64,000 bases of DNA from an uncultured Alphaproteobacteria bacterium (GTDB lineage: Bacteria > Pseudomonadota > Alphaproteobacteria > MPNO01 > UBA2964), in assembly GCA_943787225.1 (NCBI GenBank), contig CALSLP010000003.1:1-64000 (forward strand), given 5' to 3'. Position 1 is the stretch's first letter; each line of letters opens with the position of its first letter. The notes under the pieces are model-generated. The model saw only the letters and a program-made list of their open reading frames with translations. It was not told the origin of the DNA and made no database searches. This document shows, piece after piece, positions 48,889-58,055 of this stretch. Made by a program: the position numbers and the translations under genes.

Positions 48889-49410
48889 TCACCCATCCGA
48901 GGATGGTAAATGTGATTTTGGCAAGCGCCGCTTGCGGCCCTCATAGGGCTCCGCCGAGGTGTCACCGACACCGTCAAAGTCGATAATCTCGATGCCATTA
49001 CCATCGGGGTCATGGAAATAAGCATGGCGACCGGAAAAGCTACGATGTCCAGTATCTTCATAAAGCAGGACATCCACGCCTTGATCCTCGAGGTGAGACA
49101 TAGACGCGTCAAAATCTTCACCGGCCACGATAAAGGCATGGTGGATCAATGAATCGCCTGGCTTGTTGGGTGGTTGATGATAGCCGGTCCGCGAAAGAAC
49201 AAAATAATCCTCGCCCGCCTTCATAAAGACTGTCGTGTCGTTCTGCCGCCAATAGGTACAGCCCACGACGTCTTCATAGAAGCTGCGCGACACCTCCAGG
49301 TCAGTCACGCTAATGGTAAAATGAAGAATTCCCGTCGAAGCAACCCGCCGAGGCGCCTCATATTTTATGGTATCGACACCTTTGAAGGCATCACTCTTAA
49401 AACCGGCCAT
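48889..49410 (-). CDS. VOC-family dioxygenase-like protein
   Basis: 173 residues: TGILHFTISVTDLEVSRSFY (first His), YEDVVGCTYW, LIHHAFIVAGEDFDA (second His), FHDPDGNGIEIIDF (terminal Glu). Metal ligands look complete, so an active glyoxalase/extradiol-type enzyme. It is the first gene of the pair with the flavoprotein, ten bases apart. The last 20 residues are basic (GRKRRLPKSHLP). Confidence 0.85.
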   Translation of the reverse strand: MAGFKSDAFKGVDTIKYEAPRRVASTGILHFTISVTDLEVSRSFYEDVVGCTYWRQNDTTVFMKAGEDYFVLSRTGYHQPPNKPGDSLIHHAFIVAGEDFDASMSHLEDQGVDVLLYEDTGHRSFSGRHAYFHDPDGNGIEIIDFDGVGDTSAEPYEGRKRRLPKSHLPSSDG

Positions 49411-49477
49411 ACTATCACCTGTAAAATCATCCTATCGATACTCAATCATGATCGATCAGGCGATTTGGCGCTAGTCT

Positions 49478-51019
49478 TCAAGCGGCGGTATCGCTTTCCT
49501 TCTTTTCCCCCGGCACCCGATGTTCCGGAAAGATTTCATTGAGGGCCTTGGATTTGCCATCCGACATCACCACACGGCAATGATAGCGACGGAGATGCCG
49601 GGCCTCTTTCACGCCACAGGAATGCGCGATAATCCCAACCTCTTTTCGCATCGTTTTAATGTAATTTTTGACGCGCTCAGCCTTATCGACGGGGTCGAGA
49701 CCCTTTTGAAGCCGCTTGTTATGGGTCGTGATCCCCGTCGGGCAGGTGTTTTTGTCGCACTGCAAAGCCTGAATGCAGCCCAGCGCGAACATAAAGCCTC
49801 GCGCGGAAACCACGAAGTCAGCCCCTGCACAAAGTGCCCAAGCAACTTCTTCCGGCGTTACCAACTTGCCTGATGAAATAACCTTCACGCGCTCCTTAAG
49901 ACCATGACGGGTCAACGTATCAACCACCATGGGCAAGCTTTCTTTTACCGGCAAGCCGACATAGTCGAGCAATGCCATGGGCGCGGCACCCGTGCCACCA
50001 TCACCAGAATCCACGGTGATAAAGTCAGGCGCGCTTTCAATGCCGCGCTCGTTAATGGCGCTAAACAGGCTATCAAGCCAGCCATAGGCTCCAATTACGC
50101 ATTTGATTCCGACTGGTTTGCCAGTCACTTTCCGAATACGCTCGATCATATCGATCATGTTATCAACACTATCGATATCGGGGTGCCGGTTTGGGCTAAT
50201 TGAGGCTTCGCCTTCCGGGATGCCACGAATGGCCGCAATTTCCGCCGTCACCTTACTAGCCGGTAGAATGCCGCCCTTACCCGGTTTTGCTCCCTGGCTG
50301 AGTTTGATTTCAAACATCCGAACCTGTTCATGAGCTGCGATGCCCCTTAGTTTCTCGTCAGACAGTTCACCATTCTGATCACGCACGCCATATTTGGCCG
50401 TGCCCATTTGAAAGACGATGTCGCAACCACCTTCGAGATGAAACGGCGACAGGCCACCCTCACCAGTATTCATCCAGCTGCCAGCGGCCATGGCACCGTT
50501 GGAGAGCGCCCGTACGGCAGGTTCAGAAATAGCGCCAAAACTCATACCGGAGACATTAAAGAACGAGCTCGTCGTATAGGGTTTTTCGCAATAAGGGCCA
50601 ACCGTCACTTCACCCGGGTCTGCTGCATCGACTTCCAAAGTAGGAAACGGGCAATTGACGAAAAAGATTGTTCCCGGCGGGGTAATGTCTCGCGTCGATC
50701 CAAAAGCCAGCTGCGTGCTAACGTTCTTTGCCGCCCGATAAACCCATGAACGCTGCGCCCGATTAAACGGCATTTCCTCGCGGTCCATGGCGAAAAAATA
50801 CTGACGAAAAAACTCGCCCATATGTTCAAACAAATACCGGAAACGTCCGACGACCGGAAAATTCCGACGCACCGCCTGCTTCGTTTGGGTTACGTCGATG
50901 ACATAAAGGACAGCAACAACAACGAGACCAACACCAAGTGCAAACACGATAAGTGTAATCAGGATGTCATTCGCTGTTTGGATAAAGTCGAACGTCTTTT
51001 CCATGCTCATGTTCTTCAT
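49478..51019 (-). CDS. FMN-binding glutamate synthase family protein
   Basis: 513 residues. A membrane segment near the N terminus (LITLIVFALGVGLVVVAVLY) is followed by the glutamate synthase synthase-domain: SGMSFGAISEPAVRALSNGA, SQGAKPGKGGILP, FITVDSGDGGTGAAPMAL and the 3Fe-4S cysteines CIQALQCDKNTCPTG. No amidotransferase or small subunit is present, so this is the archaeal/alpha type GltB-like protein with an anchor, of uncertain reaction. Alone in its unit. Confidence 0.9.
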   Translation of the reverse strand: MKNMSMEKTFDFIQTANDILITLIVFALGVGLVVVAVLYVIDVTQTKQAVRRNFPVVGRFRYLFEHMGEFFRQYFFAMDREEMPFNRAQRSWVYRAAKNVSTQLAFGSTRDITPPGTIFFVNCPFPTLEVDAADPGEVTVGPYCEKPYTTSSFFNVSGMSFGAISEPAVRALSNGAMAAGSWMNTGEGGLSPFHLEGGCDIVFQMGTAKYGVRDQNGELSDEKLRGIAAHEQVRMFEIKLSQGAKPGKGGILPASKVTAEIAAIRGIPEGEASISPNRHPDIDSVDNMIDMIERIRKVTGKPVGIKCVIGAYGWLDSLFSAINERGIESAPDFITVDSGDGGTGAAPMALLDYVGLPVKESLPMVVDTLTRHGLKERVKVISSGKLVTPEEVAWALCAGADFVVSARGFMFALGCIQALQCDKNTCPTGITTHNKRLQKGLDPVDKAERVKNYIKTMRKEVGIIAHSCGVKEARHLRRYHCRVVMSDGKSKALNEIFPEHRVPGEKKESDTAA

Positions 51020-51113
51020 GATGGTATCTTTCTAGCCCTGCCTTTTTCCCTGCCTGCAATATGCGCCCCATCCAGTGAACCACCAATAACGGTTTCGTTA
51101 CCGGATAGCTCGG

Positions 51114-51557
51114 TTAAGGTGCCATATCCTTTTTGGTGAGCTCTTCTATCGCCGCCGGTGTTTTCTCTAATCCTTCCAACCCCATACCCCGCAAGATATT
51201 GGGCGCCTTACTAAACTGAATATCATCATAAGGAACCACCTCGACACGATTGCCCCATGGGTCCCGGAAATTCATGCCGCGCTCGAGCAACTCAACGCCC
51301 ATTTCTTCAAGTGCTTGCTGGACCGGTTCACGGTCATCAACAACGAACCCAAAATGTCTGGCGCCGTCAGCTTCCTGCGTCCGTCCGAGGCGAAGTTGGA
51401 TAAACTGATCACCTAGGTCGATGAAGGCGTTGTGTTCGTTCCGACCGCGCAGATCAAACTCGAATAATTGGCCATAAAATTCCAGGGCCTCATCAAGATC
51501 ACCAACTTCAAGAACGATATGGTTGATCCCGAGTGCCTTTGCCTTTTTCTCAGCCAT
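51114..51557 (-). CDS. VOC-family protein
   Basis: About 147 residues. ATG at 51557 is set by GGAGGAAAAA just before it; the open frame runs further upstream, but without a site. Motifs: ALGINHIVLEVGDLDEALEF (His), FYGQLFEFDL, ARHFGFVVDD and FRDPWGNRVEVVPYDD (Glu). Similar in size to the other VOC proteins here and unlike any other in detail. It is transcribed away from the adjacent PhyH gene, sharing a 120-base divergent region. Confidence 0.85.
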   Translation of the reverse strand: MAEKKAKALGINHIVLEVGDLDEALEFYGQLFEFDLRGRNEHNAFIDLGDQFIQLRLGRTQEADGARHFGFVVDDREPVQQALEEMGVELLERGMNFRDPWGNRVEVVPYDDIQFSKAPNILRGMGLEGLEKTPAAIEELTKKDMAP

Positions 51558-51677
51558 TTTTTCCTCCCGTGTTTTGATCACTATAACCTCATTCCGTTGC
51601 GATAGCGCTGATAGTTGGTAATCGGAACCAATTCGGGTCAAAATGCTCGCGTGAAGAACGATGATAAGGTTTCGCCA

Positions 51678-52508
51678 ATGCCAAAAGTTTTGTCAGAAAA
51701 TCAGGTCAATGAATTTGACCAAAATGGATTCCTGTTTCCAATTGATGCCTATACGCCAGATGAGGCGGCCGGACTACACAGCAAGTTCGCAGCAATGGAA
51801 GAACATCTAGGCCACGAACCGCAAAAGAAGTTTCGGGTCAAAGCCCATTTACCATTTCCATGGCTATGCGATGTCGTCCGAAACGAGAAACTGCTGGACG
51901 CGATAGAAGACGTCCTCGGCCCCAATATTTTATGTTGGGGCGCTTCGTTCTTCACCAAAAAGGCCAACGACCCAAGATTTGTCTCATGGCACACCGATAG
52001 TTTCTATTACGGATTGGAACCTGCAGAAACCGTAACGGCCTGGCTGGCCTTCAACGATGCCACCATCGAGTCCGGCTGCGTCCAATATATACCCGGTACA
52101 CATAAAGGACCCCCGGCAGTCCATGAAATTCGAATGCATGAGAACAATTTGGTTCAGCAAGGCCAAACCGTTATCGATGTCCCGGAGGACAAGGCGGTCT
52201 TCGCCGAGGTCAAGGCCGGGCAGGTCGTATTGCATCATGAAAGCGTGGTGCATGGCTCAGGACCAAATAACGCCAATCATCCCCGCGTTGGATTTTCAAT
52301 TCACTATGTTGCGCCGCATGTAAAAGAGACGCGTTTCGACGGTGCCACCGCAATGCTGGTGCGTGGCGACAATGTCGGCGATAATTGGGGCATCGACCCG
52401 GAACCCAAGCACGATTACGATCCCGCCTGTATTAAATCCATGGAAGACACCCGTGCAAAATTTACAATCTCCACAGCAGATAAAATTGCTGTCGGTGGAC
52501 GGAGCTAA
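51678..52508 (+). CDS. phytanoyl-CoA dioxygenase (PhyH) family protein
   Basis: 276 residues, Fe(II)/2-oxoglutarate oxygenase. FVSWHTDSFYYGL contains the H-x-D pair, HHESVVHGSGPNNANHPR the second His and the Arg for 2-oxoglutarate. Similar PhyH proteins hydroxylate many small molecules or halogenate; phytanoyl-CoA itself is unlikely. ATG at 51678 fits the usual start MPKVLSENQVNEFDQNGF. It leads a plus-strand operon: dehydrogenase four bases on, then binding protein ten bases on. Confidence 0.87.
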   Translation: MPKVLSENQVNEFDQNGFLFPIDAYTPDEAAGLHSKFAAMEEHLGHEPQKKFRVKAHLPFPWLCDVVRNEKLLDAIEDVLGPNILCWGASFFTKKANDPRFVSWHTDSFYYGLEPAETVTAWLAFNDATIESGCVQYIPGTHKGPPAVHEIRMHENNLVQQGQTVIDVPEDKAVFAEVKAGQVVLHHESVVHGSGPNNANHPRVGFSIHYVAPHVKETRFDGATAMLVRGDNVGDNWGIDPEPKHDYDPACIKSMEDTRAKFTISTADKIAVGGRS

Positions 52509-52511
52509 TTA

Positions 52512-53627
52512 ATGACCGAAACAGCCTACGCGGCCGTACTTGTTGAAAAACGCAAATTTGAGACCCGCGAAGTACCGATTCCGAATATCGGCCTCGACGA
52601 AGGTATCCTGCGGATAGAAGCCGCCGGACTATGCGGCACAGACTATGAACAATATGACGGCCATTTTATTGGTACGCCACATGGCACATTGCCGATAACA
52701 CCAGGACACGAAATTTTTGGTTGGGTCGACAAAGTCGGTTCTAACGCTGCCAAGAAGTGGAATGTAAAAGAAGGCGACCGCGTCGTCGTCGAAACGTCTA
52801 TCCCCTGCGGCGAATGTCTCGCCTGCCACGACGGAAGACCAATTTTTTGCGATGCCAATATGGGCTACGGGCTTCGCATGGGATTCGACAACGAGCCCCA
52901 TTTGTGGGGCGGCTACGCCTCCCATCTGTACCTACACCCCAAATCGCGGATGCACAAAATCCCCGACAATATTCCAACAGACGTTATGAGCCTGAACAAC
53001 CCGCTCTCAAACGCCGTGCGTTGGGCATGGGCACGACCCAATCTACGCGAAGGCCAAACCATCGTTATCGAGGGTCCCGGTCAGCGCGGTCTATTAAGTG
53101 TTCTCGTCGCCAAAGAGATGGGCGCTGGACAGATTATTGTGACCGGTACCGCCGCCGACACGTACCGGCTGGAGATCGCCAAAGAACTCGGTGCTGATGC
53201 AACCATCAATGTGCAGGAAGAAGACCCTGTCGAAAGGGTCCATGAACTCACTGCCGGTAAAAAAGCGGATATCGTTCTCGACGTATCGATGGGGTCGACC
53301 GAGCCTCTTATCCAAGGTGTTGAAATGCTCAAAAAAGGCGGCACCCTCGTCGTCGCGGGTGTCAAAACCCATAACGCCCTCAATAATTTCTATAGCGATA
53401 AATTGCTGTTCAATGAGATTTCAATGCTCGGGGTTCTCTCCTCCGACTGGGAAGACACTGCCCGCGCCATCGAAATCCTGACCGACAAATGGCAAGATCT
53501 CGGAAAGCTTTGTACGCATAATTATTCTCTCGGTGATGCTGAAAAAGCGGTCTTGCTTTTGGGTCGTGAAATTCAGGATGGCGCCGAGCCAATTCATATT
53601 CATCTAGACACCACAATAGCGCCTTAA
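52512..53627 (+). CDS. zinc-dependent medium-chain alcohol dehydrogenase
   Basis: 371 residues. Catalytic zinc: AGLCGTDYEQYDG (Cys), GHEIFGWVDKVG (His-Glu). Structural zinc: CGECLACHDGRPIFC, four cysteines complete. Rossmann: IVIEGPGQRGLLSVLVAKEMGAG, in which the usual first glycines are GPGQRG. NAD(P)-dependent oxidation of an alcohol, probably following the PhyH oxygenase step. RBS GGAG lies upstream. Part of a three-gene operon. Confidence 0.9.
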   Translation: MTETAYAAVLVEKRKFETREVPIPNIGLDEGILRIEAAGLCGTDYEQYDGHFIGTPHGTLPITPGHEIFGWVDKVGSNAAKKWNVKEGDRVVVETSIPCGECLACHDGRPIFCDANMGYGLRMGFDNEPHLWGGYASHLYLHPKSRMHKIPDNIPTDVMSLNNPLSNAVRWAWARPNLREGQTIVIEGPGQRGLLSVLVAKEMGAGQIIVTGTAADTYRLEIAKELGADATINVQEEDPVERVHELTAGKKADIVLDVSMGSTEPLIQGVEMLKKGGTLVVAGVKTHNALNNFYSDKLLFNEISMLGVLSSDWEDTARAIEILTDKWQDLGKLCTHNYSLGDAEKAVLLLGREIQDGAEPIHIHLDTTIAP

Positions 53628-53637
53628 GGAACAAACC

Positions 53638-54604
53638 ATGAGTGACAGACTTTCTATCCGGCTCGCTGCAGGGTCCGGACCAACTTTCGGCGTCGACGAT
53701 CTTGCCTGCGCCGCCGCGACCCTCCTTGGTTGCTGGGAAGACGAAAACCTAGATGTCACATGGACCCCTGTTCATGGTGGTGTCGCTGCTATGCAGTCCG
53801 TCCTCGACGGAACTGTCGATGTTTCCTATGGCGGCCTTGGTCCGGTTCTTAAATTTCGCTCCGAAGGACAACCGGTTCGGGTCATCGTTTCAATGGCGCG
53901 TGGTCTTGCCCAGAACCTCGTCACCCAGAGTCGGATCACCGACCCTGCCCAGCTGAAAGGTTGCTCCTGGGCCCTCGACGGCTTTGGTGCCCTCAGCCAT
54001 CACATGGCGAGACTACTTGTTGCCGCTCTTGGTATTGAAGAGAGCGACATCGACTGGCAAGCGGTTGGACCACCACCAGAACGTATTGATCGTCTGTTAA
54101 GTGATACCATTGATGTGTCCCTGATCCGCGTTGAAGAAGCCATTTCAATAAATCAGGACCCAAGCAACAGTCTGCACACGCTGTTAGGTTTTGCCGATCT
54201 CAAGAAACTGGTGCCTGTCCAGCCACATGGCGTGCTTGGAACCCTAGAAACATACGAGCAAAGCCATGTTGAAGAGCTCAACCGGCTTACCCGCGGCATG
54301 ATCAAGGCATCTCGGGCGTTGCATGATGATTTTGCGACCTTCAAAAAGGTCTATGACCATTACGTCACCGTTCCGGTCCCGGAAGAAGATGTTCAAACCA
54401 TCTGGCAACAGGAACACGACACCGCGGGCTTTGCGATCAATGGCGAGCTAACCAAAGCCCATTGGCGGGACGAGATGGAGCTTTTCTACAAGCTCAATCC
54501 CGACCTTACCCAAAGTGACGCGCGAAGATGTCATTGCCGAAAACTTTGTCGCGGATGCGCTTGCAGCGATTGGTGTCGTTCCAGGTCAAGACGCACCAGA
54601 CTAA
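53638..54604 (+). CDS. NMT1/THI5-like substrate-binding protein without signal peptide (one frameshift)
   Basis: About 322 residues. AAATLLGCWEDENLDVTWTP and DGTVDVSYGGLGPVLKFRSE, with QNLVTQSRITDPAQLKGCSW, are the ABC-type nitrate/sulfonate/taurine binding-protein fold. There is no leader peptide, unusual for a periplasmic protein, and no ABC permease or ATPase is nearby. It may therefore be a cytoplasmic ligand-binding or catalytic version. An extra base near 54522 (after QSDAR) moves the C-terminal end out of frame; restored, it ends IGVVPGQDAPD at 54604. Confidence 0.82.
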
Positions 54605-54611
54605 GGGGTCG

Positions 54612-55341
54612 TTAGCCGGTTTTAAACAACCGGCCAAGCGCAGAGATATTGTCATTGAGACCAGCCAGGCGCAGCGCAGACCAAAGCGCCGCCTGATTAC
54701 TGGTGATCACCGGTCTGTTTAGTTCATCTTCCAACGCCTCAATGACATCGATGCTTCGGATGTTGGCACAGCTGACAAAATACGCATCAGCATCGTCATT
54801 GCGCATGGCCTTTACATTCTCGAACCAGAATTCTGGAGGCGTACTGCAATAAACATCGGTGCCAGCCAGCCCCATCGCCTTATCAGCGATAATGTCCAGC
54901 CCGGCTTCCTGAAGAAATGCCAGCTTTTTATCGTGGCCGGCTTGTGGGGTTTCAGAAACAAAGACCAACCGCTGCGCGTCCAAAGCCTGAAACGCCTCCA
55001 TCAATGACGATGCCGCGGAAGCCGCTGGCTTTCCGGTCAGATCCTCTATAGCGGCGATCACTTCCCGCTCCTTTTCTACCCCGCCCGACATTGATGTCCC
55101 GGTACATTGCAGAACCGTCACATCACATTTGGAATCACCAAGCAATTCAGCCGCCAAAAGGATACGCGGCATCAACTCATCGAGCGGCGCCTTATGCCGG
55201 TTGGTCATGCCGATCCGGTTAAAATGCGGCACGACCCCATCCGGGCAATAATGCTGCAGCTGCGGCTCTACCATCCGATTTGAAGACGGAATGATAAAGC
55301 CCAGCCGAGCCCGCGGAATGATAGGGGCGTATTCAGCTCAT
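54612..55341 (-). CDS. maleate isomerase / Asp-Glu racemase family protein (one frameshift)
   Basis: About 242 residues. After MSEYAPIIPRARLGFIIPSS and VEPQLQHYCPDG, the first catalytic Cys lies in VTVLQCTGTSMSGG, the second in YFVSCANIRSID. That matches maleate cis-trans isomerase and arylmalonate decarboxylase (two-cysteine racemase fold). The open frame starts only at 55274 because one extra T after the ATG AGC start at 55341 (ATGAGCTGAATAC) makes a false stop. Overlaps nothing; the amidohydrolase stop is right before the ATG, so they form an operon. Confidence 0.83.
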
Positions 55342-56337
55342 TTACTCACCAAGGAGCAGTTTTCTCGTATTGTCTTCATAGATGGCCTGACGATCACTGT
55401 CCTCGCAGTTCAGGCTTTCAATGACTTCGATTGTCTCCCGAATATTGCTTTCACCGCCCGTAAGATCATACGGCGCGTCGGTCGCAAAAAACGAATTTCC
55501 CGAACCGAAGAAATCGAGCCCTGCCTGGCTTTGTGCCTTGGCACCGAACATCGCGGTATCGCCATAGAACATTTTGAAATAATCGAGCATCGGCTTTTCG
55601 AGATCATCCGCAAAGGACCTGCCATCGGCCGACATTGTGCCGTTGCGGGCTTCCCAAAGCGGCATGCGGCCTTCTGCATGCGGGATATAGGCACCCCAAT
55701 GATGCGCCATAACCTGGAAGTTTGGAATTTTATCAAACATGCCAGAGCAAACCATCCGGCACATCGCTGCCGTCGTTTCATAAGCCCAACCAATGCCCCA
55801 GAACATTTCGTAATGAGATTGATCTTCGGTCAGGTAGTCGGCATGGCTCGCTGGCCGCGTTGGATGTAACCAGACGCATTTTCCGCGCTCGGCGATCTTC
55901 TGAAAGATGTCGTGGAACTCCGGCGCATCAAGTGGCTTGCCGCCAACGTTCGAATGAATTTGGAAACCCACGGCATTATGTTCATCCAAGACGCGATCAA
56001 CTTCGCGGATCGCTTCATCGGTGTTGTTCATCGGCAATGCCGCGATGAACCACGGCATACGATCCGGGTATTCTCGACAAATTCGGGCCATTCCGTCATT
56101 CGCCACGCGTGCGAGTTCAGGCGAATCGTTTGGCCCCGCAATGATATCGAGAGGCGGCTGTGAGATAGAAATGATCTGCTGATAATCGTCAAATTTGTCG
56201 ATTACCTTCATCCGAGCGTCCATGTCATAGAGTTCTTCCATGGCCTTCCAGCGCTTTACAGCGCGCGCAGGCATGAGCTTTTCTGCGGCTTCGAAGAATT
56301 CATTGGGAAACACATGATTAAAAACGTCGATCTTCAT
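55342..56337 (-). CDS. amidohydrolase family 2 (ACMSD-like decarboxylase/hydrolase)
   Basis: 331 residues, TIM-barrel. The start at 56337 has GAGG six bases before it. The metal site normally formed by D-x-H-x-H at the N terminus reads DVFNHVFP: the first His is Phe. Other metal residues look present: CVWLHPTRPASHAD (His), VMAHHWGAYIPHAEGR (His) and FFATDAPYD (Asp). ACMSD-type members decarboxylate or hydrolyse catechol- and picolinate-related acids. The changed His could mean a shifted metal ligand set. Lies directly upstream of the maleate-isomerase-like gene. Confidence 0.83.
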   Translation of the reverse strand: MKIDVFNHVFPNEFFEAAEKLMPARAVKRWKAMEELYDMDARMKVIDKFDDYQQIISISQPPLDIIAGPNDSPELARVANDGMARICREYPDRMPWFIAALPMNNTDEAIREVDRVLDEHNAVGFQIHSNVGGKPLDAPEFHDIFQKIAERGKCVWLHPTRPASHADYLTEDQSHYEMFWGIGWAYETTAAMCRMVCSGMFDKIPNFQVMAHHWGAYIPHAEGRMPLWEARNGTMSADGRSFADDLEKPMLDYFKMFYGDTAMFGAKAQSQAGLDFFGSGNSFFATDAPYDLTGGESNIRETIEVIESLNCEDSDRQAIYEDNTRKLLLGE

Positions 56338-56490
56338 TTCGTATCCTCTTGAGTCAAACAACCATCACTAACTGATACCTTACGCTACCGCAGACTCGTG
56401 CGTCGCAGTAGGGTGAATTTCAGGACCTTGGCAGGGTACAGGTACTGCACTACTCTCATTACAACTATAACGATTAATAAAGGTGGGCCC

Positions 56491-57982
56491 GTGATCGAAG
56501 AGCAGTCATTAAGTTGTGACGTATTGGTTATCGGCGGTGGTGGCGCCGGATTAGCGGCGGCAATTGAAGCCCGAACTCACGGCGCCAATGTCATGCTCAT
56601 TGAGAAGAATCCCGAACTGGGCGGAACGACCGCCTGGTCGATTGGCTCTTTTTCAGCAACACAGACACCGCACCAGCTCTCGGAAGGTATCGTCGATACG
56701 CCGGACGAGCATTTTGAAGACATGCCCAAATTCTCTGGTCCGCTGGCTGACCGTGACAATCCCAAACTCCGTCGTATTTTTGTCGACAACGCCAACGAGA
56801 CATTGCGCTGGCTCATGTCTATGGGCGTCGAGTTCTTTGGCCCCATGCCAGAACCACCGCATCGCAAGCCCCGCATGCATAATGTCTCTGCCAAATTCTC
56901 GGGCCTATATCCATCACCTGGGCAAGCACGCCGCTAAAACCGGTGTCGAGATCCGGTGCAACAGCCGGGCCAACAAGTTCTTGCTCAAAGACGGCCGCGT
57001 TATCGGCGCCCGATGCGAAATGCCGCGAGGTATTACTGAGGTTCACGCAAAATCGATTGTTCTCGCGAGTGGCGATTACGCCGCCAACCGAGAGCTCAAG
57101 GCCAAGTATATTTCACCCGAGGTCTCTCTGGTCGACGCGATGAATCCAAATGCCACTGGCGACGGGCACGAGATCTCTTTTCCCCTTGGCGCCAGAGTCA
57201 TAAACGGTGATGTGCTCTCCGGTCCGACATTGCGCTTTATTCCGCCGCCCCGGGAATCCATTGACCGGATGTTGCCGCCCACAAAAATAGTCACCAGATT
57301 TATGCGGTTCGCGCTGAAATATATGCCGGACAGAATTTTACGCCCCTTTGTCCTGGGATTTACGACCACCTCGATGGCACCCGAATTGGACCTGTTCACC
57401 AACGGCGCCCTACTCGTAAACAAGGACGGCAAACGCATTACAGATCACTCCGGCAAAGCTCGGGCTCGCGATCGCGCAAGAACCGGAAAAAATCGGCTAT
57501 GTCATTCTGGATAGTAGCCTTGGCCGCAAAATATTCGGCATGGCCGGATTTTATCGCCACAGCGCCCGGAGTCTCATACGCCTATCTGGATGATTTCCGC
57601 AAAACGCGGCCAGACATTTTTCATAAAGCGGACTCCATTACGACGCTCGCTGGCGTCGCTGGACATGCCACACGAGGAACTCAAGAACTCAGTCGACGCC
57701 CATAACACCGACAATGACACACAAATTTTATCAGGTCCTTTCTACGCCCTAGGACCGGCCAAGAGCTATGTCGTCCTGACTGATGGCGGTCTCGCCGTCG
57801 ATGAAGAACATCGTCTACTCGGCGAAAATGACAAAGCAATTCCTGGCTTGTTTGCCGCAGGTTCTGTTGGACAAGGAGGGCTTATGCTCAAAGGCCATGG
57901 CCATCATATTGGTTGGGCCTTTACATCGGGCCGTCGCGCCGGAAGACATGCCGCCACAGAAGCGGGAATTAATGTGACTTGA
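56491..57982 (+). pseudogene. FAD-dependent oxidoreductase (fumarate reductase flavoprotein-like), multiply frameshifted
   Basis: From a GTG at 56491 (AAAGGTGG upstream): CDVLVIGGGGAGLAAAIEA (FAD-binding), IEKNPELGGTTAWSIG, then shifts near 56905, 57455 and 57650. Further pieces read LASGDYAANRELK and IPGLFAAGSVGQGGLMLKG with HGHHIGWAFTSGRRAGRHAA at the C terminus. This is the FAD-binding-2 family of ketosteroid and fumarate-type reductases and dehydrogenases. Three or more indels in 1.5 kb. The upstream neighbour diverges. Confidence 0.78.
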
Positions 57983-58055
57983 AGCTGTTGAAACATTTAA
58001 TAAGCTCCTTTAGCGTTTTGTCAGAAAATAGAACGATCACATACTCGGAGGACAT

